NCBI GenBank assembly: GCA_020831885.1
Contig: JAFIFU010000003.1
Span: forward strand, 84,199-148,198
From: Ectothiorhodospiraceae bacterium
Lineage (GTDB): Bacteria > Pseudomonadota > Gammaproteobacteria > Nitrococcales > Aquisalimonadaceae
DNA length: 64,000 bases
Direction of reading: 5' to 3'
The translations under genes and the position numbers were made by a program. Below, in pieces: positions 57,414 to 64,000 of the stretch; the stretch's first letter is position 1; each line of letters begins with the position of its first letter. Under the pieces are notes generated by a model. That model was not told the DNA's origin. It worked only from the letters and a program-made list of their open reading frames with translations, and made no database searches.

Positions 57414-57890
57414 TCAACCCTCATCCACCTCCAGCCCCGGGACAATAACGCCGGACAGTGTGTAGGAGCGCCCCCGGAACAGGGCGATGAGCCTCCCGTC
57501 CTGGTTCTCCACCCGGGCATCGTAGACGCCGGTGCGGCCGGCCCGGCTGCGCTCCTCCGCCACCGCGATGATCCGGTCACCGCGCCGCGCCGGAGCCACG
57601 AAATCGATGCTGCCGCCGGAGGCGACGGTGACGCGGTTCGCCCAGTTGCAGGCAAACGCGAAGGCCGAATCCGCCAGGGTGAAAATCAGACCGCCATGGC
57701 AGACATCGTGCCCGTTGACCATGTCCTCCCGCACAACCATGGACAGTCGCGCATAGCGCGGCCGCACCTCTTCCAGCACCATGCCCAGGGCCTGGGACGC
57801 CCGGTCCTCCCGCCACATGTGCTCCGCAGCGCGCCTGGCCACTTCATCCGCCGGAAGGCGCAGCATCTCTGGCTGCGATTGCTCGCTCAT
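57414..57890 (-). CDS. paaI: Hydroxyphenylacetyl-CoA thioesterase PaaI
   Basis: Hot-dog-fold thioesterase that hydrolyses stalled aromatic CoA esters and frees CoA. DVCHGGLIFTLADSAFAFACN contains the catalytic Asp (here split as GGLIFTLADSAF), and VASGGSIDFVAPARRGD follows. The start at 57890 is set by GGGGAG six bases upstream; ATG 57896 would be too close to it. The length is 158 residues. It is between paaG and paaK. Confidence 0.95.
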   Translation of the reverse strand: MSEQSQPEMLRLPADEVARRAAEHMWREDRASQALGMVLEEVRPRYARLSMVVREDMVNGHDVCHGGLIFTLADSAFAFACNWANRVTVASGGSIDFVAPARRGDRIIAVAEERSRAGRTGVYDARVENQDGRLIALFRGRSYTLSGVIVPGLEVDEG

Positions 57891-57966
57891 CGCCATCTCC
57901 CCTGTCTGTGCCGGCCCACGGTTAACCATCGGCTCCGCCCTTGCGGCACATCACTCCGATTCGGTA

Positions 57967-58758
57967 TCAGCGACCGCGGAAAACCGGTTGCCGCTTTTCC
58001 ATGAAGGCCGTCACCCCTTCCCGGTAGTCCTCGCTCCGGCCGGCGGTCCGCTGCAGGTCCCGCTCCAGGTCGAGCTGCTGATCCAGGGAGTTGCCCCAGG
58101 ACGCGTTCAGCGCCTGCTTGATCAGAGCCAGCCCGCCAGTGGGCTGGGTGGAGAAGTGCTTGACCAGGGCCTCGGACTCCTCCGCCAGCGCCTGGTCATC
58201 CACCACTTTCCAGATCATCCCCCAGGCCGTCGCCTGTTCCGCACTGATCTTCTCGCCCAGCATGGCCAGGGCGGTGGCGCGGGCCTGCCCCACCAGCCGC
58301 GGCAACTGCCAGGTACCGCCGGAATCCGGCACCAGTCCGAGGCGACAGAAGGCCTGCACGAAGGAGGCGGATCGGGCGGCAAGAACGATGTCGCAGGCCA
58401 GTGCGAGATTGGCACCGGCGCCGGCGGCCACACCATTGACGGCACAGACGACGGGCACAGGCAACGCCCGCAGCCGGCGGATCAACGGGTTGTAGTGGGT
58501 TTCGATGGCGTGACCCAGATCCGGCTCCCCGTCCCCGGGCCTGACACTCTCATCCGAGAGATCCTGACCGGCACAGAAACCCCGGCCCTTGCCGGTAATG
58601 AGCAGGCATCGCAGGGTTTCCTCGGCTTCCAGCCGGTCCAGCGCCCGGGCCAGTTCCTCGTGCATGCGCACATTAAAGCTGTTGAGACTGGACGGGCGAT
58701 TGAGCACCAACCGGCCGATGCCTTCCTGAATGCCGAACTCGATGGTCTCGAATGTCAT
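57967..58758 (-). CDS. paaG: Ring-1,2-epoxyphenylacetyl-CoA isomerase PaaG
   Basis: Crotonase-family enzyme converting the epoxide to oxepin-CoA and also shifting double bonds later in the pathway. LNRPSSLNSFN, GFCAGQDL, NGVAAGAGANLALACD and GLVPDSGGTWQLP, with Asp in the active site, follow E. coli PaaG closely along the full 263 residues. PaaF was considered but matches less well. GCGAGGAG precedes the ATG. First gene of paaG-I-K-X. Confidence 0.95.
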   Translation of the reverse strand: MTFETIEFGIQEGIGRLVLNRPSSLNSFNVRMHEELARALDRLEAEETLRCLLITGKGRGFCAGQDLSDESVRPGDGEPDLGHAIETHYNPLIRRLRALPVPVVCAVNGVAAGAGANLALACDIVLAARSASFVQAFCRLGLVPDSGGTWQLPRLVGQARATALAMLGEKISAEQATAWGMIWKVVDDQALAEESEALVKHFSTQPTGGLALIKQALNASWGNSLDQQLDLERDLQRTAGRSEDYREGVTAFMEKRQPVFRGR

Positions 58759-59248
58759 GACCTAACTCCTCGCAGGTTGCGCACACAAAGCGAAAGCACG
58801 GCAGGGGAATGCAGGTCGAGGACCGGCAGCGACGGATACCCGACAGGCGGGCAAACGCTGGTGCGGGCGGGGACACGACATATCGGACAGCTCTCCTCCT
58901 GCCGCCACCCTCGGCGGACGACGACCAGACGTCAGCCGGCGTCAGTGCCGGCGCACCGGCACGATCTGCTCTGCAGCCGTGCCTTGTTCTCCCACGTCTG
59001 GTTTTAAGCTTAGCGCATCCCTCAGAAAGGATACAATATCTACATTGACAAGCAGTGTTTCTGTATCACAATAGTCGGACAAAAACCGCTTCCCGGAGCC
59101 GGTACGGGCATCAGCTCCGGCGCCGGCCATGGGCACCGGTGGGCTGGAATACCAGCAATGGCGGCACGGTAACGGTGGCGTGAGACCGCCGGCGCCGACC
59201 AGAACAGGCCTGCGATTGAACACGAACACCCAGCGAGGAGACTGAATC
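58759..59248. other. 490-base divergent region between paaG and paaN
   Basis: No gene. The left 250 bases are GC-rich with short GCCGGC-type repeats near 58930-58960. The AT-rich stretch 59000-59080 holds the paaN promoter and probable PaaX site. Any paaG promoter must also be here; a palindromic GATACAATATC near 59028 is a candidate control site on either strand. Confidence 0.6.
59045..59072 (+). promoter_or_regulatory. Likely paaN promoter overlapped by a PaaX-type site
   Basis: TTGACA (59045-59050), a perfect -35, and CACAAT (59067-59072) at 16 bases. TGTATCACAAT (59062-59072) overlaps the -10 and repeats the core found at the paaA promoter, so a bound repressor would block polymerase. 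Confidence 0.6.
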
Positions 59249-60916
59249 ATGGCTCAATCCTTTTTCGACAGACACCGCGAGACGCTGGAGAAAGCCGTCG
59301 AAGCGACCCGGACCCGGGAGTACTGGAGCCCGTTCCCGGAAGCCCCCAGCGGCAAGGTTTATGGCGAGGACGCCCCGGCACAGGGCGAGGCCGCTTTCAA
59401 GGGACACCTGAACGGGTCCTTCCCGCTGGAAATGCCGGGGGTGGACGGGGAGATCGGCAGTGAACGATCGCCCTATGGCTTCGATCTCGGCGTTCGTTAT
59501 CCGAAGGTGAACGTGGATACGCTCATCCCGGCCATGGAGGAGTCACTGCCGGCCTGGCGGGACGCCGGTCCGGAGGTCCGGGCCGGGGTCTGCCTGGAGA
59601 TCCTGCACAGACTCAACCAACGCAGCTTCGAGATGGCCCATGCCGTGATGCACACCACGGGCCAGGCCTTTGCCATGGCCTTTCAGGCGGGCGGCACCCA
59701 CGCCCAGGACCGGGGTCTGGAGGCGATCGCCTATGCCTATGAGGCCATGACCCGCACGCCCACCCGGGTGCGCTGGACCAAGCCCCAGGGCAAACGGGAC
59801 CCACTGGAGATGGATAAGACCTTCCACGTGATTCCCCGCGGCCTGGCACTGATGATCGGCGTTTCCACCTTTCCCACCTGGAACGGCTATCCGGGCATGT
59901 TCGCCAGCCTGGTCACGGGAAATCCGGTGATCGTCAAGCCGCACCCGCACACGATTCTGCCGCTGGCCATCACCGTCTCCGTCTGTCAGGAGGTGCTGAA
60001 AGAGGCGGGCTTCGATCCGTGGCTGGTGTCGCTGGTGGTGGATACCCGCGAGGCGCCCGTGACCAGGGAACTGGCACTGCGCCCGGAGATCCGCGTCATC
60101 GACTATACCGGGAGCACGCCGTTCGGCGAGTGGCTTGAACAGAACTGTCATCAGGCCCAGGTCTACACGGAGAAGGCCGGGGTCAATTCCGTTGTCATCG
60201 ACTCCACCGACAACCTGAAGGCCATGACCCAGAACCTGGCATTCTCCCTCAGCCTGTATTCCGGCCAGATGTGCACCGCCCCCCAGGACATCTTTGTGCC
60301 CCGGGACGGCATTCAGACCGACCAGGGACATCTGGGCTTCGACCAGGTGGCCGAAGCGCTGGCCGAAGGCGTGCGCAAGTTCCTGTCGGACAACGATCGC
60401 GCCACCGCGGTGCTGGGCGCCATCCAATCCGAGGACACCGTGCAGCGCGTCCACAAGGCCCGTTCCATGGGCACAGTGGTGCTGGATTCGGAGCAGCGGG
60501 AGCATCCGCAGTTTCCGGGCGCCCGGGTGCACACGCCCCTGATCCTCTCGGTGGATGCCGCCCTGGAGCAGGTTTACCAGGAGGAACTGTTCGGCCCCAT
60601 CGCCGTCCTGGTGGCCACCGACAGCACCGAGGACAGCATCCGCCGGGCCACCGCACTGGCCCGCAGCAAGGGCGCCATCACCTGGAGCGTCTACTCCACC
60701 GACGAGAACGTCCTGAGCCGGATGGAGCAGGCGGCACTGGACGGCGGCGTGTCGCTGTCCATGAACCTGCTCGGGGGGGTGTTCGTCAACCAGACCGCCG
60801 CCTACAGCGACTACCACGCCACCGGTGCCAATCCGGCCGCCAACGCCTGTCTGTGCGACGCGGCCTTCGTCTCAAACCGCTTCCGCGTGGTGCAGAGCCG
60901 ACGCCACGCCGCCTGA
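59249..60916 (+). CDS. paaN: Phenylacetate degradation aldehyde dehydrogenase PaaN
   Basis: Oxidises the reactive semialdehyde formed after oxepin-CoA ring opening. It has 555 residues, all aldehyde dehydrogenase: catalytic Cys in SGQMCTAPQDI, glutamate in EKAGVN, and the N-terminal PaaN-type segment with FFDRHRETLEKAVEA. It lacks the C-terminal MaoC hydratase domain of two-domain E. coli PaaZ, so ring hydrolysis must come from another gene, not present here. GAGGAGACTGAATC precedes the ATG. Confidence 0.94.
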   Translation: MAQSFFDRHRETLEKAVEATRTREYWSPFPEAPSGKVYGEDAPAQGEAAFKGHLNGSFPLEMPGVDGEIGSERSPYGFDLGVRYPKVNVDTLIPAMEESLPAWRDAGPEVRAGVCLEILHRLNQRSFEMAHAVMHTTGQAFAMAFQAGGTHAQDRGLEAIAYAYEAMTRTPTRVRWTKPQGKRDPLEMDKTFHVIPRGLALMIGVSTFPTWNGYPGMFASLVTGNPVIVKPHPHTILPLAITVSVCQEVLKEAGFDPWLVSLVVDTREAPVTRELALRPEIRVIDYTGSTPFGEWLEQNCHQAQVYTEKAGVNSVVIDSTDNLKAMTQNLAFSLSLYSGQMCTAPQDIFVPRDGIQTDQGHLGFDQVAEALAEGVRKFLSDNDRATAVLGAIQSEDTVQRVHKARSMGTVVLDSEQREHPQFPGARVHTPLILSVDAALEQVYQEELFGPIAVLVATDSTEDSIRRATALARSKGAITWSVYSTDENVLSRMEQAALDGGVSLSMNLLGGVFVNQTAAYSDYHATGANPAANACLCDAAFVSNRFRVVQSRRHAA

Positions 60917-60929
60917 CCGGCGGTCTCCC

Positions 60930-60964
60930 AACGCCCCCACGTGCTCCTCCCGCGTGGGGGCGTT
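60930..60964. terminator. Terminator between paaN and the DUF6455-like gene
   Basis: Perfect 12-bp arms AACGCCCCCACG (60930-60941) and its complement (60953-60964) with an 11-base loop, 13 bases after paaN. CAGTTT follows on the plus strand. It can serve both convergent genes. Confidence 0.75.
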
Positions 60965-61006
60965 CAGTTTCCGGGCCGGGTTGCTGACGGAGGACGTCGT
61001 GGCGTT

Positions 61007-61270
61007 TCAGCGGGCGAGTTTCAGGCGGGCGAACAACGAGGCGTTGGGGCAGAACACCCGGTAATCGGCATCCGGCGCGTCGCCGTCCAGCCAGGCCTGA
61101 CACAGGCGGGACTCCGCGCAGCGGGCGCAACGCCTGAAGAGCGCCTCGAACTCGCGGCGGGCGGCATCCGCTTCCGTGGAAGGAGCCACATCCAGCGCTT
61201 CCATCATGCGCGCCATCAGTAATGCCTGCCTGTCCGCGCGCCGCAGGCCAATGCGGTCTTCGTCACCCAT
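61007..61270 (-). CDS. Small cysteine-containing protein, DUF6455-like
   Basis: Protein of 87 residues with four cysteines: CARCAESRLCQAWL (three) and FCPNASLF near the end, a pattern I associate with the DUF6455 family. Metal binding or a redox role is possible but unproven. It has a helical N-terminus with no signal peptide. The alternative starts at two internal Met codons (residues 19 and 22) cannot be excluded. Confidence 0.72.
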   Translation of the reverse strand: MGDEDRIGLRRADRQALLMARMMEALDVAPSTEADAARREFEALFRRCARCAESRLCQAWLDGDAPDADYRVFCPNASLFARLKLAR

Positions 61271-61400
61271 GGGCTGGCCCCGTGATCCCGTCCGTCATGA
61301 AACATGACACCCGATCATGAAGGATGCCGGATACTTCTGTATTGATTCAGGTCAACGCGGGGCCTGGTAACGCCCGGAAGTCTTCACGCTTCCCCGCCTG

Positions 61401-61940
61401 TCAACCAAGCGCCAGCCACGCTCCCGGCTCCAGGCCGTCGATGGTCCAGGAACCCACCCGGTACCGAATCAGCCGCAGGGTGGGGTGACCCACGGCCGCC
61501 GTCATGCGCCGGACCTGGCGATTGCGCCCTTCGGACAGGGTCAGTTCCAGCCAGGTCACCGGAACGGATTTGCGCTCGCGGATGGGCGGATCCCGTGGCC
61601 AGAGTCCGGGCGGTGTGTCCATCACCCGCGCCCTGGCCGGCCGGGTCACCCCATCCCGGAGCCGCACACCTTCGCAAAGGCCTCGCAGGGCCGCCTCGCC
61701 GGGGACACCCTCCACCTGCACCCAGTAGGTCTTGCTCATCCTGTGACGGGGATGGGCGATGCGCGCCTGCAGGCCACCATCATCGGTGAGCACCACCAGG
61801 CCCTCGCTATCCCGGTCCAGACGTCCGGCCGGGTACACCCCCTTCAGCGGGACGAAATCCGCCAGCGTGCGCCGCCCCTGCCGGTCGGTGAACTGGCACA
61901 GCACATCGTAGGGCTTGTTCAGCAGGATGATTCGGCTCAT
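61401..61940 (-). CDS. rluE: 23S rRNA pseudouridine synthase RluE
   Basis: RsuA-family enzyme that modifies U2457 of 23S rRNA. Catalytic Asp42 is in [23 protein letters not shown] at the start and [13 protein letters not shown] plus [20 protein letters not shown] are specific for RluE among RsuA/RluB/E/F. There is no S4 domain, as expected for RluE. The length is 179 residues from ATG 61940; ATG 61952 is also open. Confidence 0.95.
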   Translation of the reverse strand: MSRIILLNKPYDVLCQFTDRQGRRTLADFVPLKGVYPAGRLDRDSEGLVVLTDDGGLQARIAHPRHRMSKTYWVQVEGVPGEAALRGLCEGVRLRDGVTRPARARVMDTPPGLWPRDPPIRERKSVPVTWLELTLSEGRNRQVRRMTAAVGHPTLRLIRYRVGSWTIDGLEPGAWLALG

Positions 61941-61975
61941 GGGGTTCAGCATACTAGTGTCACAAAAGGTATGTA

Positions 61976-62029
61976 GCGGTCAGGTGCGCGGCATTCCCGG
62001 TGCCCCCGCGATACCGCGCACCTGACCGC
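61976..62029. repeat. Perfect 16-bp inverted repeat, 22-base loop
   Basis: GCGGTCAGGTGCGCGG (61976-61991) and its exact complement (62014-62029). It lies upstream of the membrane hydrolase and downstream of the rluE start, so it is in the leader or promoter zone of both divergent genes. A second 8-bp inverted repeat (GGGACGCC 62039-62046, GGCGTCCC 62097-62104) follows. No T-run. Confidence 0.7.
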
Positions 62030-62133
62030 AAGCACTCCGGGACGCCGGCGGGTCGAATCCGGCAGCAGCAGCCGAACGGGGCGCAGCCCCGCGCGCGGCG
62101 TCCCCTCCAGGGCAGAAACGGGAGGTCAAAAGC

Positions 62134-63759
62134 ATGCGCGCGCTCCGGAACTTCTGCACTGCCGGATTGCTGACCGGCACGCTGTTCTTCGCCTTTTCAC
62201 TGACGCCCAGCCTGCTGCCCCGCAGCTTCGAGGTGCAGGGCATTATCTCCGGCCTGTCCTTCAGCGCCGGGTATGCACTGGGATACGCCGGCCGCTGGCT
62301 ATGGGCCTACCTGGAGTTACCGGAGCCCGGGGCACGTACGGAACGTGTCGTAAAACTGGCCGCGGCGGCAATCTGCATGGTCACCGCCGCCATCTTCCTG
62401 TACCGGGCCTCGTCCTGGCAGAACTCGGTGCGCCGCCTGATGGAGATGGACGAAGTCAGCGGTATCCGCCCGTTCAGCATCGCGCTGATCGCATTGCTGG
62501 TGTTCGCCTGCCTGCTGGTGCTCGCCCGGCTGTTCCGGCATACCTTCCAGTTCCTGTCACGCCGCCTTCAGCGTTACGTGCCACGCCGTGTATCCCACGC
62601 GCTGGGTGTTTTCGCCGCCCTGGTGCTGTTCTGGTCCGTCATCGACGGCGTGATCTTCGCCCTGGCCCTGCGAGCCGCCGACAATTCCTACCAGCAACTG
62701 GACGTGCTGATGCAGGACGATCTGCAGCCCCCCACGGACCCTATGCGGACCGGCAGCGCCGCATCCCTGGTGAGCTGGGAAGCCTTGGGTGGCCGTGGGC
62801 GCCGTTTCGTCACCTCCGGCCCGGATGACGAAGAACTGAGCGGATTCTTCGGCGAACCCAAGCCGGCGCCGATCCGCGTCTACGTCGGCCTCAACGCCGC
62901 CGACACACCCGAGGAGCGGGCGCAACTGGCCTTGGCGGAACTGATCCGTGTGGGCGGCTTCGAACGCTCGTTGCTGCTGCTGGCCACCCCCACCGGTCGC
63001 GGCTGGGTGGATCCGGCGGCCCAGAACACCGTGGAGTATCTGCACCGCGGCGATATCGCCACCGTTGCCGCCCAGTATTCCTACCTGCCCAGTCCGCTGG
63101 CGTTGCTGGTGGAGGGTGAGTACGGGGTCGAAACCGCCCGTGCCCTGTTCCAGGCGGTCTACGAGCACTGGACGGAGCTCCCGGAGGATGAACGTCCGGC
63201 TCTTTACCTGCACGGGCTGAGCCTGGGCGCACTGAACTCCGATCGCTCCTTCGACTTCTACGACATCATCGACGATCCGTTTCAGGGCGCACTGTGGAGC
63301 GGCCCCCCCTTCCGCAGCAGCACCTGGCGCACGGTGACCCGGAGCCGCGACCCGGACACACCCGCATGGCTGCCTCGTTTCCGTGACGGCGCCGTGGTGC
63401 GTTTCATGAATCAGTTCCAGAGCCTGGACGCGGCCGGCGGCGACTGGGGCGACTTCCGCATCGCCTACCTGCAGTACGCCAGCGACCCGGTCACCTTCTT
63501 CGAGCCCCAGTCCCTGTACCGGGAACCCGAATGGATGCAAGCACCACGGGGGCCGGACGTCTCTCCGGCACTGCGCTGGTACCCGGTGGTCACCATGCTC
63601 CAGTTGGTGGCCGATCTCGCCACCGGCAGTGCACCTCCCGGTTACGGCCACGAGATCGCGGCGGAACACTACATCGACGCCTGGCTTGCCCTGACCGAGC
63701 CCGAGGGTTGGACCGATGAAGACCTGGCACGCCTGCGGGCGCTGTTCGCCCGGCCGTGA
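62134..63759 (+). CDS. Membrane-anchored alpha/beta hydrolase (Abhydrolase_9 type)
   Basis: A 541-residue protein. The N-terminal half has about four to five membrane helices (near 9-28, 38-60, 73-91, 114-132, 155-180) and starts with the SLTPSLLPRSFEVQG motif of the family. The C-terminal half is a hydrolase with nucleophile Ser363 in HGLSLGAL and conserved TPTGRGWVDP, SYLPSPLALL and WSGPPFRS. The function is unknown; a membrane lipase or esterase is plausible. GGGAGG sets the start at 62134. Confidence 0.88.
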   Translation: MRALRNFCTAGLLTGTLFFAFSLTPSLLPRSFEVQGIISGLSFSAGYALGYAGRWLWAYLELPEPGARTERVVKLAAAAICMVTAAIFLYRASSWQNSVRRLMEMDEVSGIRPFSIALIALLVFACLLVLARLFRHTFQFLSRRLQRYVPRRVSHALGVFAALVLFWSVIDGVIFALALRAADNSYQQLDVLMQDDLQPPTDPMRTGSAASLVSWEALGGRGRRFVTSGPDDEELSGFFGEPKPAPIRVYVGLNAADTPEERAQLALAELIRVGGFERSLLLLATPTGRGWVDPAAQNTVEYLHRGDIATVAAQYSYLPSPLALLVEGEYGVETARALFQAVYEHWTELPEDERPALYLHGLSLGALNSDRSFDFYDIIDDPFQGALWSGPPFRSSTWRTVTRSRDPDTPAWLPRFRDGAVVRFMNQFQSLDAAGGDWGDFRIAYLQYASDPVTFFEPQSLYREPEWMQAPRGPDVSPALRWYPVVTMLQLVADLATGSAPPGYGHEIAAEHYIDAWLALTEPEGWTDEDLARLRALFARP

Positions 63760-63946
63760 AAACCGGGACCAGGATGTCTGATCTGAACGCTGTCTTCCCG
63801 CCATGGGCGACACGACATGGGATACCGGGGCGATGGCACGAGGGAACGCCGGCTGCGGGTGTGGTCTCAGATCCGGAAATATGCGAAAAAATACATGCCC
63901 AGAATGAATAACCAAAATCAAAAAAAGTGAAACGGTTATCGTTTTA

Positions 63947-64000
63947 GGAAACACTGATCTATTCCCATGGTGCTCTGGCTTTGCAGCGTGTTCGGGGGCA
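63947..64000 (+). repeat. Dispersed intergenic repeat, copy E (cut by window end)
   Basis: Begins GGAAACACTGATCTATTCCC, then ATGGTGCTCTGGCTTTGCAG and runs off the window at GTTCGGGGGCA. From ATTCCC to GGGGGC it equals copy D except for one base. It is preceded by an unusually AT-rich 60-base stretch (about 63885-63945). The 187 bases between the hydrolase stop and this repeat contain no gene that I can see. Confidence 0.85.

Noticed and set aside
57967..58758. paaF (enoyl-CoA hydratase) as identity of this crotonase gene
   Set aside because: The sequence follows PaaG from end to end, including FCAGQDL and VPDSGGTW with an active-site Asp, so PaaG is much better supported.
61376..61400. Another repeat copy after rluE (minus strand GGAAGCGTGAAGACTTCC)
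   Set aside because: Only the first seven bases and TTCC agree; it forms its own small GGAAG/CTTCC hairpin and can be explained as a weak terminator.
54841..64000. A composite transposon bounded by copies D and E
   Set aside because: No transposase gene lies between or beside them, and the copies are only about 76 bp; they may be recombination points but not functional transposon ends on present evidence.

Overview
The window is a 64 kb, gene-dense, high-GC piece of a gammaproteobacterial chromosome. The evidence is gene order as much as gene content: metG-rsxABCDGE-nth, prmB-aroC-MFS, and leuCDB-asd-fimV-truA-trpF-accD-folC-SPOR-cvpA-purF-metZ are all classic gammaproteobacterial neighbourhoods. 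trpBA sits between trpF and accD. Acidic tails (RsxG, FimV) and the general protein style suggest a halophilic or halotolerant relative of the Ectothiorhodospiraceae. That placement is inference, and I do not name a genus. I saw no rRNA, tRNA, CRISPR array, transposase or phage gene.

Region by region. 1-7163: 3' part of metG and the six-gene Rsx/Rnf electron-transport complex. 7188-8876: nth, a DUF1841 protein and an FKBP-type isomerase, closed by a strong bidirectional terminator. 9066-14407 (minus strand): isochorismatase-like hydrolase, beta carbonic anhydrase, a GNAT-nitrilase fusion, thiol peroxidase, a small coiled-coil protein and glycerate kinase. 14435-31718 (minus strand): biosynthetic and housekeeping block (metZ, purF, cvpA, SPOR protein, folC, accD, trpABF, truA, fimV, asd, leuBDC). 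31995-37361: NTF2-like protein, nitronate monooxygenase, PadR regulator, MFS permease, aroC, prmB. 37575-45382: SCO protein, psd, amidase, ferric-reductase-like flavoprotein, UvrD-type helicase, tandem universal stress protein.

45438-60916 is a phenylacetate locus. On the minus strand paaG-paaI-paaK-paaX is followed by paaABCDE and then by a branched-chain-type ABC transporter (livK, livH, livM, livG, livF-like). paaN is divergent on the plus strand. PaaK activates phenylacetate, PaaABCDE epoxidises phenylacetyl-CoA with O2, PaaG isomerises the epoxide to oxepin-CoA, PaaN is the aldehyde dehydrogenase acting after ring opening, PaaI is a rescue thioesterase and PaaX the repressor. The transporter probably imports phenylacetate or a related aromatic acid. 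Its last ATPase is fused to an N-terminal hemerythrin-like domain, so an O2- or redox-binding module is built into the uptake system of an O2-consuming pathway. This is the most interesting protein in the window.

A second discovery is a family of short (about 76 bp) intergenic repeats beginning GGAAGCGCTGA. Copies lie at 8989-9065 (minus), 31840, 44336, 54841 and 63947 (plus). The last three, in direct orientation, lie before, within and after the phenylacetate locus, and two copies start exactly after a TAG stop codon. The window closes with a small DUF6455-like protein, rluE, a membrane alpha/beta hydrolase and an AT-rich tail leading into the last repeat.
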